The translations under genes were made by a program, and so were the position numbers. From Armatimonadota bacterium (GTDB lineage Bacteria; Sysuimicrobiota; Sysuimicrobiia; Sysuimicrobiales; Kaftiobacteriaceae), in contig JAVKHY010000005.1 of the NCBI GenBank assembly GCA_031459765.1, forward strand, positions 68,577 to 132,576: a stretch of DNA of 64,000 nucleotides. The letters are read 5' to 3'. The notes beneath the pieces are model-generated. The model worked only from the letters and a program-made list of their open reading frames with translations. It was not told where the DNA came from and made no database searches. Shown here in pieces: positions 33,797 through 41,950 of this stretch. The first letter of the stretch is position 1, and every line of letters starts with the position of its first letter.

Positions 33797-35359
33797 CTAC
33801 CGGCTGAATCTCGCGTTCATGGCCAGGACGCGCTCGGTGGGGTGTACCAGCAGCCCCGTGACCTCGCGGCGCAGCCCCGTGATCTGCGACTCGCTGTGCA
33901 GGAACAGCCAGGGCGCATCCTGCATGATCAGCTCCATCGCCTGCTTGTAGGTCGCCGCGCGCCGCGCCGGATCGGTGATGGCGCGCGCCTGGTCCAGCAG
34001 GCCGTCCACGCGCTCGTTCTTGTAGAAGAAGCGCCCGGACCCGCCCGGGGCCCACTGGCTGCTGTGGAACAGGCTGTACAGCCCGTAGTCGGCGTCGCCG
34101 GTGACCGTGCCCCAGCCGAGCATGAACATCTCGATGTCGGTCTGGTCTACGGGCCGGTTCGTGACCTGGAGGTAGGTGGCCCACTCCATCGTCACCAGCC
34201 GCGCGTTGATGCCGGCTTCGCGCAGTTGCGCCTGCACCGCGGCGGCCACCGCCGCGTCCTGCACGTAGCGACCGGTGGGATGGTGCAGCGTCACATTCAG
34301 CCCCTGGGGAAAGCCCGCCTCGGCCAGCAGTTGCCGTGCCCTGGCCAGGTCACGCGGGTAGCTCATGATCGGCGCGTAGCCCACGATCCCGGGGGCGATG
34401 GGCGCGTCGCTGACCCGGGCCGCGCCGCCCAGGATGGTCTGCACGATCGCCCGCTTGTCCACGGCGTAGTTGAACGCCTGGCGGACGCGCACATCGGTGA
34501 ACGGGCGGCGCTGGTTGTTGAAGCCGATGTAGATCGTGCGCAGGCTGCTCGTGCGGTCCACGCGCACCGCGCGGTTGAGAGCCAGTCGCGACGTCTCCCG
34601 CGGCGGGACGCGCACCGCGACGTGGATCTGTCCCCCCTCCAGGGCCAGCACGCGCGCCCCGTCGTCGGGGATCACGCGCCAGACGATCTGGTCGATCACC
34701 GGTTTGTTTGGTCCCCAGTAGTCGGGATTCCGATCCAGGACGATGCGGTCCCCGCGCACCCATTCCCGGAACCGATAGGGCCCGGTGCCCACCGGTGCCG
34801 CGCCGTAGGGCATCCCCTGGGGCGGTCGCATTCCGCCCGCCCGTTCCACCGCCGCTGGGCTGTGGATCCCGACGAAGTCATGGGTCAGGTGCGCCAGGAG
34901 CGGCACAAAGGGACGGCCGGTCGTGATCCGCACGGTGTTGACATCAACGACATCCACGGAGGTGATCTCGCTCAACAGGAAGCGGAAGGTCACCCGGTTC
35001 TCCGGGTTGCGGAAGTAGTCCAGGTTCCACTTTACCGCCGCGGCGTCCAAGGGGGTGCCGTCGTGAAATCGGATCCCGCGGCGCAGCCGGATGGTCAGCT
35101 GGCGGCCGTCGGGCGACAGGCGGTGGGATTCGGCCAGCAGCGGCTCGATCTTGCCGTCGGGGGTGAGTTTGAACAGCGTCTCCACCACGTGTGCCATCGT
35201 CTCGCTGTCCGGAGCCGCGCTGGCGTAGAAACTCAACGTGACCGCATCGGCGCCCCGGCCGATGATCAGGGTGCCGCCCGACTGCTGGGCGAACGAGGGC
35301 GCCACCAGGACCGTCGCCACGACCGCCGCGGCGAACAGGGCAACAAGGCGTGTCTGCAC
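33797..35359 (-). CDS. ABC transporter periplasmic peptide-binding protein (SBP_bac_5)
   Basis: A 520-residue extracytoplasmic solute-binding protein. The signal peptide (TRLVALFAAAVVATVLVAPSFAQQ) has an AxA-like cleavage site and no lipobox Cys, so the protein is probably free in a periplasm. Family motifs are GGTLIIGRGADAVTL, LRRGIRFHDGTPLDAAAVKW, NPDYWG and FTDVRVRQAFNYAVDKRAIV. GTG 35359 is chosen because AGGAGG lies 7 nt upstream; ATG 35365 would abut that site. Genes for two permeases follow. Likely ligands are di- or oligopeptides, though the family also imports nickel, sugars and opines. Confidence 0.92.
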   Translation of the reverse strand: MQTRLVALFAAAVVATVLVAPSFAQQSGGTLIIGRGADAVTLSFYASAAPDSETMAHVVETLFKLTPDGKIEPLLAESHRLSPDGRQLTIRLRRGIRFHDGTPLDAAAVKWNLDYFRNPENRVTFRFLLSEITSVDVVDVNTVRITTGRPFVPLLAHLTHDFVGIHSPAAVERAGGMRPPQGMPYGAAPVGTGPYRFREWVRGDRIVLDRNPDYWGPNKPVIDQIVWRVIPDDGARVLALEGGQIHVAVRVPPRETSRLALNRAVRVDRTSSLRTIYIGFNNQRRPFTDVRVRQAFNYAVDKRAIVQTILGGAARVSDAPIAPGIVGYAPIMSYPRDLARARQLLAEAGFPQGLNVTLHHPTGRYVQDAAVAAAVQAQLREAGINARLVTMEWATYLQVTNRPVDQTDIEMFMLGWGTVTGDADYGLYSLFHSSQWAPGGSGRFFYKNERVDGLLDQARAITDPARRAATYKQAMELIMQDAPWLFLHSESQITGLRREVTGLLVHPTERVLAMNARFSR

Positions 35360-35432
35360 GGGCATCCCTCCTACGGAGAAGTTGGGTCAACAGATTCGGA
35401 GCGCAGGAGCGCTCTCCTCCGCTGCGAAGGTA

Positions 35433-35461
35433 TTGGACGGCACGAACGCCCGTGCTACGAT
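35433..35461 (+). promoter_or_regulatory. Sigma-70-like promoter for speD
   Basis: TTGGAC (35433-35438), a 17-nt spacer and TACGAT (35456-35461). It lies 52 nt upstream of the speD start, within the divergent region to the binding-protein gene. Spacing is ideal. Confidence 0.6.
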
Positions 35462-35513
35462 GGGGACCGTTGTGCCGGTCCGCCCGTTCGCGAGGGCGGT
35501 GGGGAGGTGGAGG

Positions 35514-35984
35514 ATGGAGACGATCGGGCACCACTACATCGCCGAGGCCTCCGGGTGCAACCCGGAGATCATCGGGAAGGTCGAGCTCGTGGAACAGATC
35601 CTGGTCCGGGCCGCGGAGATCGCCGGGGTGCAGGTGTGGTCGATCTCCTTCCACCGCTTCAACCCCAACGGGGTTTCCGGCGTCGTCGTGATTTCGGAGT
35701 CGCACCTCTCGGTCCACACCTGGCCGGAAGTGGGCTATGCCGCCCTGGACATCTTTACCTGCGGCGACACCAGCAAGCCGGAGGAAGCGGTGCAGTGGGC
35801 GTTGCAGCAGTTCGGCGCGACCAACGTCCACATCACCGAGGTGACGCGCGGGCTGGAGGAAGGCGACCGGGTCTTCTTCCACAGCATCGTCACCTGGGAG
35901 GAGGACCTCCTCAAGCGGGCGGTGAACGGGCAGGCCCGGTCGCGCGGCCGCCGACGCCGCGCCCCGGCCAAACCGAAGGCCTAG
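35514..35984 (+). CDS. speD: S-adenosylmethionine decarboxylase proenzyme
   Basis: A 156-residue class 1B AdoMet decarboxylase, which makes the aminopropyl donor for spermidine. It self-cleaves at Glu62-Ser63 (ISESHLSVHTWPE) to form a pyruvoyl group; the catalytic His68 and Cys83 (FTCGDT) occupy the same positions as in the well-studied Thermotoga enzyme. The family normally ends near residue 125-130; here about 20 extra residues follow, highly basic (RSRGRRRRAPAKPKA). ATG 35514 has GGGGAGG and a promoter upstream. No spermidine synthase is in the window. Confidence 0.95.
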   Translation: METIGHHYIAEASGCNPEIIGKVELVEQILVRAAEIAGVQVWSISFHRFNPNGVSGVVVISESHLSVHTWPEVGYAALDIFTCGDTSKPEEAVQWALQQFGATNVHITEVTRGLEEGDRVFFHSIVTWEEDLLKRAVNGQARSRGRRRRAPAKPKA

Positions 35985-36107
35985 CATCCCGACGGGGAAC
36001 CCCGGGGAGGATCCCGGGCCTCGCCGGCCGTCTTCGACCGTTCCGTCGTCTGACCGATGATCCCGACGGGCCGGGAGCACTCGGACCGGCCCGGGTGCAC
36101 CTGACCC

Positions 36108-36146
36108 GTGTAGGTTCACGAACGCGTCCCAGAGAAGTGTAGGTTC
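36108..36146 (+). repeat. Two direct copies of GTGTAGGTTC upstream of the FAD/Fe-S dehydrogenase
   Basis: GTGTAGGTTC occurs at 36108-36117 and 36137-36146, 29 nt apart, and the second ends 12 nt before the ATG of the next gene. The first copy continues into the short inverted repeat GTTCACGAAC. Placement suggests an operator or a control element at the ribosome binding region. An ATCCCGACGGG motif is also repeated (about 35988 and 36060) earlier in the same 174-nt spacer. Confidence 0.4.
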
Positions 36147-36158
36147 GTACCGCCGTCG

Positions 36159-39065
36159 ATGGATACCGAGCGCCTCGTCCACGCCCTGCGTGAAACGGTC
36201 CGCGGCGAAGTCCGCTTCGATCTCGTCTCCCGGACGCTTTACAGCACCGACGCCAGCATCTACCAGATCATGCCCATCGGGGTGGTCATCCCCCGCGGTC
36301 CCGAAGACATCGCGGCCACGCTGCGCATCGCCGTGGAGGAAGGCGTCCCCGTCCTGCCCCGCGGTGGGGGGACCAGTCTGGCCGGCCAGGCCGTCGGCCG
36401 GGCCATCGTCCTGGACTGTTCGAAGTACATGAACCGCCTCCTCGAAGTGGATCCGGCCGCGCGGTGGGCGCGCCTTGAGCCGGGTCTGGTGCAGGACGAC
36501 CTGAACGCGGCCGCGGGGCGGGCCGGGCTGCGCCTCGGTCCCGACACGGCGACGAGCAACCGGGCCACGCTGGGCGGGATGATCGGGAACAACTCCTCCG
36601 GCGCCCGGTCCATCGTCTACGGGAAGACTTCGGATCACGTCCAGGAGCTCACGGTCCTCCTCATCGACGGGACGGAGCTGCGCCTGCGACGGCCAACGCC
36701 TCAGGCCCTGGGCCAGAGCGCGCCGACGGCCGGCCGGGAAGGCGAGCTGTATCGCACGGCCGCCCGCCTGGCCCGGGAACACCAGGACGAGATCCGGCGG
36801 CGCTTCCCCAGGATCCTCCGCCGGGTCAGCGGCTACAACCTGGATCTGCTGGTCGACGATCCGACAGACCTGGTCGGCCTGATGGTCGGTTCGGAGGGCA
36901 CGCTCGGCGTCGTGACGGAGGCCCGGGTCGGCCTCGTGCCCAGGCCGGCGCACGCGGCGGTCACCGTGATCCATTTCTCCGACCTCTTCGCGGCCTTCGA
37001 GGCGGTCCCGGCGATCCTCAGCCACGGGCCGTCGGCGGTCGAGCTGATCGACCGGATGGTCCTGGAGATGACCCGCGCCCAGCGCGAGTACGCCCGGCGG
37101 ATGACCTTCGTGCAGGGCGATCCCGATGCGCTGCTCATCGTGGAGGTGTCCGGCGACGATCCCGAGGAGCTGCGGGGGAGACTGGGCGCGCTGGAGGCGG
37201 AGCTGCGCCGGGCGGGGATGGGCGAGGCCTTCATCCGGGCCCTCGACCCCGCGGACCAGGAGAACATCTGGCGGGTGCGCAAGGCGGGGCAGGGGCTGCT
37301 CCAGGGCGTCAAGGGCGACAGCAAGCCGATCACCTTCGTGGAGGACACCGCCGTGGCGCCGGCGCACCTGGCGGCCTACATGCGCCGGTTTCGCGAGATC
37401 CTGGACCGTCACGGCGTCCCGGCCGCCTTCTACGCCCACGCCAGCGTGGGATGCATCCACGTCCGGCCGCTCATCAATCTCAAGGACCGGCAGCAGATCG
37501 AGACGATGAAGGCCATCGCCCGCGAGGTGGGGGAGCTCGTCATCGAGTTCGGCGGCGCGATGAGCGGCGAACACGGCGACGGGCTGGTCCGCTCCTGGTT
37601 CGTGGAGCGGTTCTTCGGGCCCCGGATCTACGCCGCGTTCCGGGAGATCAAGCGGGCGTTCGATCCCCCGGGGCTGATGAACCCCGGGAAGATCGTGGAC
37701 GGCCCGCCGATGGATGCCTCGCTGCGGTACGGGCCCGAGTACAGGACCGTGCCCGTGGCCACCGTGTTCGACTGGTCGCGCGACGGCGGCTTCGCCCGGG
37801 CCGTCGAGTTGTGCAGCGGCGTGGGGGCCTGTCGCAAGACCGGAGAGGGAACGATGTGTCCCTCCTACATGGTGACCCGCGAGGAGGAACACAGCACCCG
37901 CGGCCGGGCCAATCTGCTGCGCGCCGTGCTCTCGGGCCTCCTCCCGCCCTCGGAGCTCAGCGGGCGGCGCCTCTACGAGGCCCTCGACCTCTGCCTGGAG
38001 TGCAAGGGCTGCAAGGCGGAGTGTCCGGCCAACGTGGATATGGCGAAGCTGAAGAGCGAGTTCCTGGCCCGCTACCACCAGGCCCACGGCCTGTCGCTGC
38101 GGGCCTGGGCCTTCGGGAACTTCCGCACCGTCGCCCGGCTGGCGCACGCCTTCCTGCCGGTCTCGTCGTGGCTCGCGGTGTCCCGTCCGATGCGCTGGAT
38201 GATGGAGGTTGCGGTCGGCGTGGACCGCCGGCGTCCGCTGCCGCCGCTTGCGCGCCCCACCTTCCTGCGCTGGTGGCGGGGGCGGGCGGCGCGCCGGAGC
38301 GGCGCGGCCGGTCGGCAGGCCCGGGGATCCCGCGGGCCGGTGGCGCTCTTCGCCGACACCTTCACGATCTACACCGCTCCGTCGATCGGCCGGGCCGCCG
38401 TGGAGCTGCTGGAGGCCTTCGGCTACGACGTCCTGCTGGCCCCGGCGGGGTGTTGCGGGCGGACGATGATCAGCAAAGGCCTGCTGGGACAGGCCCGGCG
38501 CGCCGCCGCCCGGAACGTCGACACCCTCCTGCCCCTGGTCCGGGCGGGCGTGGCGATCGTGGGCCTGGAGCCGAGCTGCCTGCTCACGTTCCGGGACGAG
38601 GTCCCCGACCTCGTCCCCGGCGACGGGGCCCGGGCGGTGGCCGCGCAGGCGCTGCTCATCGACGAGTTCCTGGCCCGCGAGCACGCCCGCACCCCGCTGC
38701 CGCTGGCAGGGATCGGCGCCGGTCGCCGCATCCTGCTGCACGGCCACTGCCATCAGAAAGCCCTGGCAGGCCTGCAGTCCGCCCGCGAGGTGCTCCGCGT
38801 CGCCGGGTTCGCCGTCGACGAGGTGGACTCGGGGTGTTGCGGGATGGCCGGATCCTTTGGATTCGAGCGGGAGCATTATGATCTCTCGATGGCCGTGGGC
38901 GAGCGACGGCTCCTCCCCGCCGTCCGCCGCCTCCCGGAGGACGCGGCGGTGGTGGCGATGGGGATCTCGTGCCGCCAGCAGATCGAGCACGGGACCGGTC
39001 GCCGGGCGCTGCACCTGGTTGAGCTGCTGAACGCGGCGCGGCTGGACGATGCGCGGCGTGGCTGA
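36159..39065 (+). CDS. FAD-linked oxidase / Fe-S dehydrogenase fusion (GlcD-GlcF type)
   Basis: A 968-residue D-2-hydroxyacid dehydrogenase-like fusion, similar in plan to YdiJ. The N-terminal half is a PCMH FAD domain (LPRGGGTSLAGQAVG, SNRATLGGMIGNNSSGARS) and a FAD-oxidase C domain (EFGGAMSGEHGDG, with the metal-binding His). The C-terminal third has two [4Fe-4S] motifs (CRKTGEGTMCPS and CLECKGCKAECPANVD) and two CCG motifs (GCCGRTMISKG, GCCGMAGSFGFE). It probably oxidises D-lactate, glycolate or D-2-hydroxyglutarate and passes electrons to the chain. Its end overlaps the MFS gene by 17 nt, so the transporter may move the substrate. Confidence 0.93.
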   Translation: MDTERLVHALRETVRGEVRFDLVSRTLYSTDASIYQIMPIGVVIPRGPEDIAATLRIAVEEGVPVLPRGGGTSLAGQAVGRAIVLDCSKYMNRLLEVDPAARWARLEPGLVQDDLNAAAGRAGLRLGPDTATSNRATLGGMIGNNSSGARSIVYGKTSDHVQELTVLLIDGTELRLRRPTPQALGQSAPTAGREGELYRTAARLAREHQDEIRRRFPRILRRVSGYNLDLLVDDPTDLVGLMVGSEGTLGVVTEARVGLVPRPAHAAVTVIHFSDLFAAFEAVPAILSHGPSAVELIDRMVLEMTRAQREYARRMTFVQGDPDALLIVEVSGDDPEELRGRLGALEAELRRAGMGEAFIRALDPADQENIWRVRKAGQGLLQGVKGDSKPITFVEDTAVAPAHLAAYMRRFREILDRHGVPAAFYAHASVGCIHVRPLINLKDRQQIETMKAIAREVGELVIEFGGAMSGEHGDGLVRSWFVERFFGPRIYAAFREIKRAFDPPGLMNPGKIVDGPPMDASLRYGPEYRTVPVATVFDWSRDGGFARAVELCSGVGACRKTGEGTMCPSYMVTREEEHSTRGRANLLRAVLSGLLPPSELSGRRLYEALDLCLECKGCKAECPANVDMAKLKSEFLARYHQAHGLSLRAWAFGNFRTVARLAHAFLPVSSWLAVSRPMRWMMEVAVGVDRRRPLPPLARPTFLRWWRGRAARRSGAAGRQARGSRGPVALFADTFTIYTAPSIGRAAVELLEAFGYDVLLAPAGCCGRTMISKGLLGQARRAAARNVDTLLPLVRAGVAIVGLEPSCLLTFRDEVPDLVPGDGARAVAAQALLIDEFLAREHARTPLPLAGIGAGRRILLHGHCHQKALAGLQSAREVLRVAGFAVDEVDSGCCGMAGSFGFEREHYDLSMAVGERRLLPAVRRLPEDAAVVAMGISCRQQIEHGTGRRALHLVELLNAARLDDARRG

Positions 39066-40254
39066 GGCCGCCGCCGCACCGCGGCCGCGCGGGGCGGGAT
39101 TCGACGCCCCGGCGCTGTGGGCCGCCACCGGCGCCCATTTCCTCAACGACTTCTACGTGGCGTTCCTTGCGCCACTGCTGCCGCTCGTGGTCGCCCGCTT
39201 CAACCTGTCTCTGGCGCTCGCCGGGTTGCTGGCCACCGTCCTGACGACCTCGGCGGCGATGTCCCAGCCTTTCTTCGGGGTGATCGCCGACCGGCTGCGC
39301 GTCCGGATCTTCGTCGTGGCCGGCCCCACCCTCACCGTGGCGACAATGGGCCTCATGGGCCTGGCGCCGTCCTACGCCTGGCTCATCGTGCTCCTCCTCC
39401 TCGCCGGCACGGGGACAGCCTCCTTCCACCCCCAGGGCGCGTCCACGGCGGGCGAAGCCAGCGGGCGGCGGAAGGGGGCGGGGCTGTCTCTCTTCGTCGC
39501 CGCCGGGGAGCTGGGCTATGCGCTGGGCCCGCTGGTCATCGTGATCGTCGTAGCCTCCTGGGGTCTGGGCGCGACGTGGATGGTGGCCGTTCCGGGCGTG
39601 CTGGCCTCCCTCCTCCTCTGGCGTCTGATCCCTCCGCACCGCGATCCGCCCCCGCGCCCCGCCGGGCAGACGCTGCGCCGCGACCTGCTGGAGGCCCTCC
39701 GCCCCCTGGCCGTCCTCTGGTTCATCGTCGTGCTGCGCAGCATCGTCATCTCGTCGTACCAGACCTTCATCCCCCTGCTGCTGAACGCGCGCGGAGGCTC
39801 GATCGTCGCCGGCGGAGTCGCGGTCTTCCTCTTCGGGGGCATCGGAGCCATCGGCGGCATCTCGGGCGGGACGCTCTCCGACCGCCTGGGGCGGAAGCGC
39901 ATGATGGCGCTGTCGCTTATCCTGAGCACGCCGTTGCTGTTCGCCTTCATCCACGCCCGGGGCCCGTGGGCGTACGTCTTCCTGGCCGCGGGCGGGGTCG
40001 CGATCTACCTCTCGGCCGCCGTGACGATCGTGATGGCACAGGAGTTGATGCCCCACCGGGCGAGCGTGGCCAGCAGCATCGTGATGGGGCTGGCCTGGGG
40101 CACCGCCGGGCTCTCCCTGACCGCGGTGGGCGCCCTCGGAGACGCCATCGGCCTGGAGCGGACCCTGATCGGGGTTCTGGGGCTGTCCGGGGTGGCGCTG
40201 GTGGCGGTGCTGTTCCTCCCCGCGGCGCCGCGCGCCGGGTCCACGCCGGCCTGA
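39049..40254 (+). CDS. Major facilitator superfamily transporter (Fsr-like)
   Basis: A 401-residue membrane protein with about 12 hydrophobic segments. The N-terminal WAATGAHFLNDFYVAFLAPL and FHPQGASTAGEASGRRKGAG match the fosmidomycin-resistance (Fsr) group, and SGGTLSDRLGRKRMMALS is the MFS A-motif. The substrate cannot be inferred; tight coupling to the D-hydroxyacid dehydrogenase gene (17-nt overlap) suggests organic-acid transport rather than drug export. The start used is ATG 39049. Confidence 0.88.
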   Translation: MRGVAEAAAAPRPRGAGFDAPALWAATGAHFLNDFYVAFLAPLLPLVVARFNLSLALAGLLATVLTTSAAMSQPFFGVIADRLRVRIFVVAGPTLTVATMGLMGLAPSYAWLIVLLLLAGTGTASFHPQGASTAGEASGRRKGAGLSLFVAAGELGYALGPLVIVIVVASWGLGATWMVAVPGVLASLLLWRLIPPHRDPPPRPAGQTLRRDLLEALRPLAVLWFIVVLRSIVISSYQTFIPLLLNARGGSIVAGGVAVFLFGGIGAIGGISGGTLSDRLGRKRMMALSLILSTPLLFAFIHARGPWAYVFLAAGGVAIYLSAAVTIVMAQELMPHRASVASSIVMGLAWGTAGLSLTAVGALGDAIGLERTLIGVLGLSGVALVAVLFLPAAPRAGSTPA

Positions 40255-40267
40255 GGGAACCTGCGGG

Positions 40268-40612
40268 TCAGGCCTCCGGTTCGAACAACTCGATGATGTT
40301 GCCGTCGGGATCGGCCAGCCGCGCCATCCGGCCGCCGTCCACGGTGCGGGGTGGACTGATGACGCGGGCGCCGCGGCGCTTCGCGTCGTTGAAGGTGACC
40401 TCCACATCGGCCACCTGGAAGGTGATCTGCATCGTGCCCGCCCCCCCGGGCTGCTCGCGCGGCTTCACCGCCAGCACCGGCCCGTCGGTGCGGAACTCCA
40501 CGCTGCGGTCGGACTTGGTGATCACGGTCAGTCCGAGGATGTAGGAGTAGAAATTCACCGACTTCTTCATGTCGGAGGCCAGAATGGCGACCTGCAACAC
40601 CTGGTCCAGCAT
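40268..40612 (-). CDS. VOC-superfamily (glyoxalase-like) protein
   Basis: A 114-residue single-VOC protein with two beta-alpha-beta-beta-beta modules. The first includes LQVAILASDMKKSVNFYSYI, the second QVADVEVTFNDAKRRGARVI and RLADPDGNIIELFEPEA. Metal ligands are partly visible as Glu in the C-terminal IIELFEP. The function (isomerase, dioxygenase or resistance) cannot be told. ATG 40612 has GGAGGTGA 13 nt upstream. It is the last gene of a minus-strand cluster with the RAM-domain and YggT genes. Confidence 0.86.
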   Translation of the reverse strand: MLDQVLQVAILASDMKKSVNFYSYILGLTVITKSDRSVEFRTDGPVLAVKPREQPGGAGTMQITFQVADVEVTFNDAKRRGARVISPPRTVDGGRMARLADPDGNIIELFEPEA

Positions 40613-40649
40613 CGAGATTAAGGATTCACCTCCGTTGTGAGATTGGTGT

Positions 40650-40892
40650 TCACCGCGAGATCGGCGTGACCACGCAGGTGGTGGTGCGGGTCACGCCCGG
40701 CGCCTGCTGGATGCGTGAGATGATCAGCCGTCCCAGGGCGTCCATGTTGTCCGCTTCGACGAAGGCGATGACGTCGGTGGGACCGGTGACGGCGTGGGCC
40801 GCGCTGACCCCGGGAATGGACTGGATGCGCGCCAGGGCTTCGCCCGCCTGTCCGGGCATCGTTCGCACCAGGACGTACGCCTGTACCGACAT
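40650..40892 (-). CDS. Stand-alone Lrp/AsnC ligand-binding (RAM) domain protein
   Basis: An 80-residue RAM domain without the DNA-binding half of Lrp/AsnC. It reads VQAYVLVRTMPGQAGEALA at the start and VTGPTDVIAFVEADNMDALG in the middle, the amino-acid-binding ferredoxin-like fold. Such stand-alone proteins sense amino acids and can associate with full-length Lrp. ATG 40892 has GGGGG 8 nt upstream; a GTG 9 nt earlier is an alternative. The neighbouring genes give no further clue to its ligand. Confidence 0.85.
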   Translation of the reverse strand: MSVQAYVLVRTMPGQAGEALARIQSIPGVSAAHAVTGPTDVIAFVEADNMDALGRLIISRIQQAPGVTRTTTCVVTPISR

Positions 40893-40928
40893 TTCTTCCA
40901 CCCCCTTCGCAGGGCTCCTCCGCTTCGG

Positions 40929-41198
40929 CTAATAGGACAGGGTCATGACGAGCAGGTCCACGACGATGCGCTGCGCCAGCACAAGGAGCAGGATGGCCAC
41001 CATCGGGGAGAGATCCAGTCCGCCGGCCGGGGGCAGGATCCGGCGGAGCGGCGCCAGCACCGGCGCCGTGGCGCGGTCCACGAACCGCACGGCGGGGTGA
41101 CCGCGGTCGATGCCGGGCACCCAGCTCAGGATGACGCGGAGCAGCAGGAGGACGTAGAAGGCCTGGAAGAGCAGGTTGACCAGCCCGATGAGGCTCAC
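40929..41198 (-). CDS. YggT-family membrane protein
   Basis: An 89-residue protein with two hydrophobic segments (LVNLLFQAFYVLLLLRVILS and LSPMVAILLLVLAQRIVVDL) and the family motif SWVPGIDRGHPAVRFVDRAT followed by PLRRILPPAGGLDLSP. YggT proteins are linked to osmotic tolerance and cell division or envelope functions. GTG 41198 has a G-rich site upstream. It follows the cspA terminator on the same strand, so a weak separate promoter or read-through may drive it. Confidence 0.87.
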   Translation of the reverse strand: MSLIGLVNLLFQAFYVLLLLRVILSWVPGIDRGHPAVRFVDRATAPVLAPLRRILPPAGGLDLSPMVAILLLVLAQRIVVDLLVMTLSY

Positions 41199-41273
41199 GG
41201 CGGCGTCCCCTACCCCTGAATTCCATCGGCCTGCGGGGGATTTCCTGTCAGCCGGCGCCGCCCGGGCGCAGAG

Positions 41274-41311
41274 CCAAGGGCCCGGCAGGTTCGTCCCTGC
41301 CGGGCCCTTGG
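41274..41311 (-). terminator. Perfect 16-bp stem-loop after cspA
   Basis: Arms CCAAGGGCCCGGCAGG (41274-41289) and CCTGCCGGGCCCTTGG (41296-41311) pair perfectly around the 6-nt loop TTCGTC. It starts 19 nt after the cspA stop. No U-tract follows on either strand. The stem is long enough to stall polymerase or to protect the cspA message 3' end. Confidence 0.7.
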
Positions 41312-41330
41312 GGCGACGTCGTGTTCGCGT

Positions 41331-41531
41331 TTAGAGCGGGACGACGTTCGCGGCCTGGGGTCCCTTCTTGCCGTCGACGATGTCGAACTGCACCTGCTGG
41401 CCTTCCTGCAGCGTGCGGAACCCGTCGGCCTGGATGGCAGTGTAGTGGACGAAGACGTCCTTGCCACCCTCCACGGAGATGAAGCCGTAGCCCTTCTCCG
41501 CGTTGAACCACTTCACGGTCCCAGTGACCAT
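41331..41531 (-). CDS. Cold-shock / CspA-family RNA chaperone
   Basis: A 66-residue single cold-shock domain binding single-stranded RNA and DNA. RNP1 is KGYGFISV and RNP2 VFVHYTAI; the start [14 protein letters not shown] and the end [15 protein letters not shown] are standard. AAGGAG lies about 11 nt before the ATG, and a strong promoter predicts a 5' leader of about 60 nt, as is common for csp genes. It is divergent from the SAM-riboswitch operon. Confidence 0.95.
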   Translation of the reverse strand: MVTGTVKWFNAEKGYGFISVEGGKDVFVHYTAIQADGFRTLQEGQQVQFDIVDGKKGPQAANVVPL

Positions 41532-41600
41532 CTGGCGTGTTGCTCCTTTCCTTGCAAGCGTACAGATACGGGCACAACGAGCCTGTGACCTGTCCGGGCC

Positions 41601-41629
41601 AGCGTATCATGGCGCCGCAAGCGTGTCAA
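41601..41629 (-). promoter_or_regulatory. Sigma-70-like promoter for cspA
   Basis: On the minus strand TTGACA (41629-41624), a 17-nt spacer and TACGCT (41606-41601). The predicted transcript starts near 41594 and has a leader of about 62 nt. Confidence 0.65.
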
Positions 41630-41665
41630 CGCAGCAGCAGCAGTACCCGACGGCCCGCCGCGCCC

Positions 41666-41694
41666 TTGACGGATGGGACCCCCCGTGCTATAAA
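41666..41694 (+). promoter_or_regulatory. Sigma-70-like promoter for the SAM-riboswitch operon
   Basis: TTGACG (41666-41671), a 17-nt spacer and TATAAA (41689-41694). Transcription would start near 41701, about 16 nt before the riboswitch P1 helix. Confidence 0.7.
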
Positions 41695-41716
41695 CACAGC
41701 CAACTGAATACGGCGC

Positions 41717-41820
41717 TCCTTATCAAGAGCGGGTGAGGGACGGGCCCGATGACCCCCGGCAACCTGCGCGGACCCGCGCGAGGTGCCAATTCCCGCGGAC
41801 CAATTCCGAGAGATAAGAGG
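41717..41820 (+). promoter_or_regulatory. SAM-I (S-box) riboswitch
   Basis: The classic S-box core is present in order. The P1 5' strand is CTCCTTATC, followed by AAGAGCGGGTGAGGGACGG, then GATGACCCCCGGCAACC, a GCGCGG/CCGCGC-type P3 hairpin, GAGGTGCCAATTCC, and the P1 3' strand GAGATAAGAGG. These are the conserved kink-turn, pseudoknot and ligand-pocket elements of SAM-I. A transcription terminator follows at once, so SAM binding should switch the operon off. The regulated genes are homoserine kinase, a threonine-synthase-like enzyme and a sulfur carrier. Confidence 0.95.
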
Positions 41821-41826
41821 GACGCG

Positions 41827-41861
41827 CACCCCTCCAGGAATTGGAGGGGTGTGTTGTTTCT
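41827..41861 (+). terminator. Riboswitch-controlled intrinsic terminator
   Basis: CACCCCTCC (41827-41835), the loop AGGAATT and GGAGGGGTG (41843-41851) are followed by TGTTGTTTCT. It is the expression platform of the SAM-I riboswitch; the P1 3' strand lies just before its 5' arm, which allows a competing antiterminator fold. Confidence 0.88.
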
Positions 41862-41950
41862 CGGAGGCGATCAACAGAGACGATGAGGCGATCGAGCATC
41901 GGACCGGTGGGCCGGGGCTCCGCCGGCTGGGCGACGCCGGGAGCGCGGAG

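Noticed and set aside
34944-39146. A 1400-codon open frame on the minus strand opposite speD and the GlcD-GlcF fusion
   Set aside because: It has no recognisable domain, is rich in Arg, Gly, Pro and His, and mirrors a clearly real plus-strand gene. It is a typical GC-rich antisense shadow.
41827-41851. Treating the CACCCCTCC/GGAGGGGTG hairpin as an operator for a repressor
   Set aside because: Its position directly after P1 of the SAM-I aptamer and its U-rich tail make it the riboswitch terminator.
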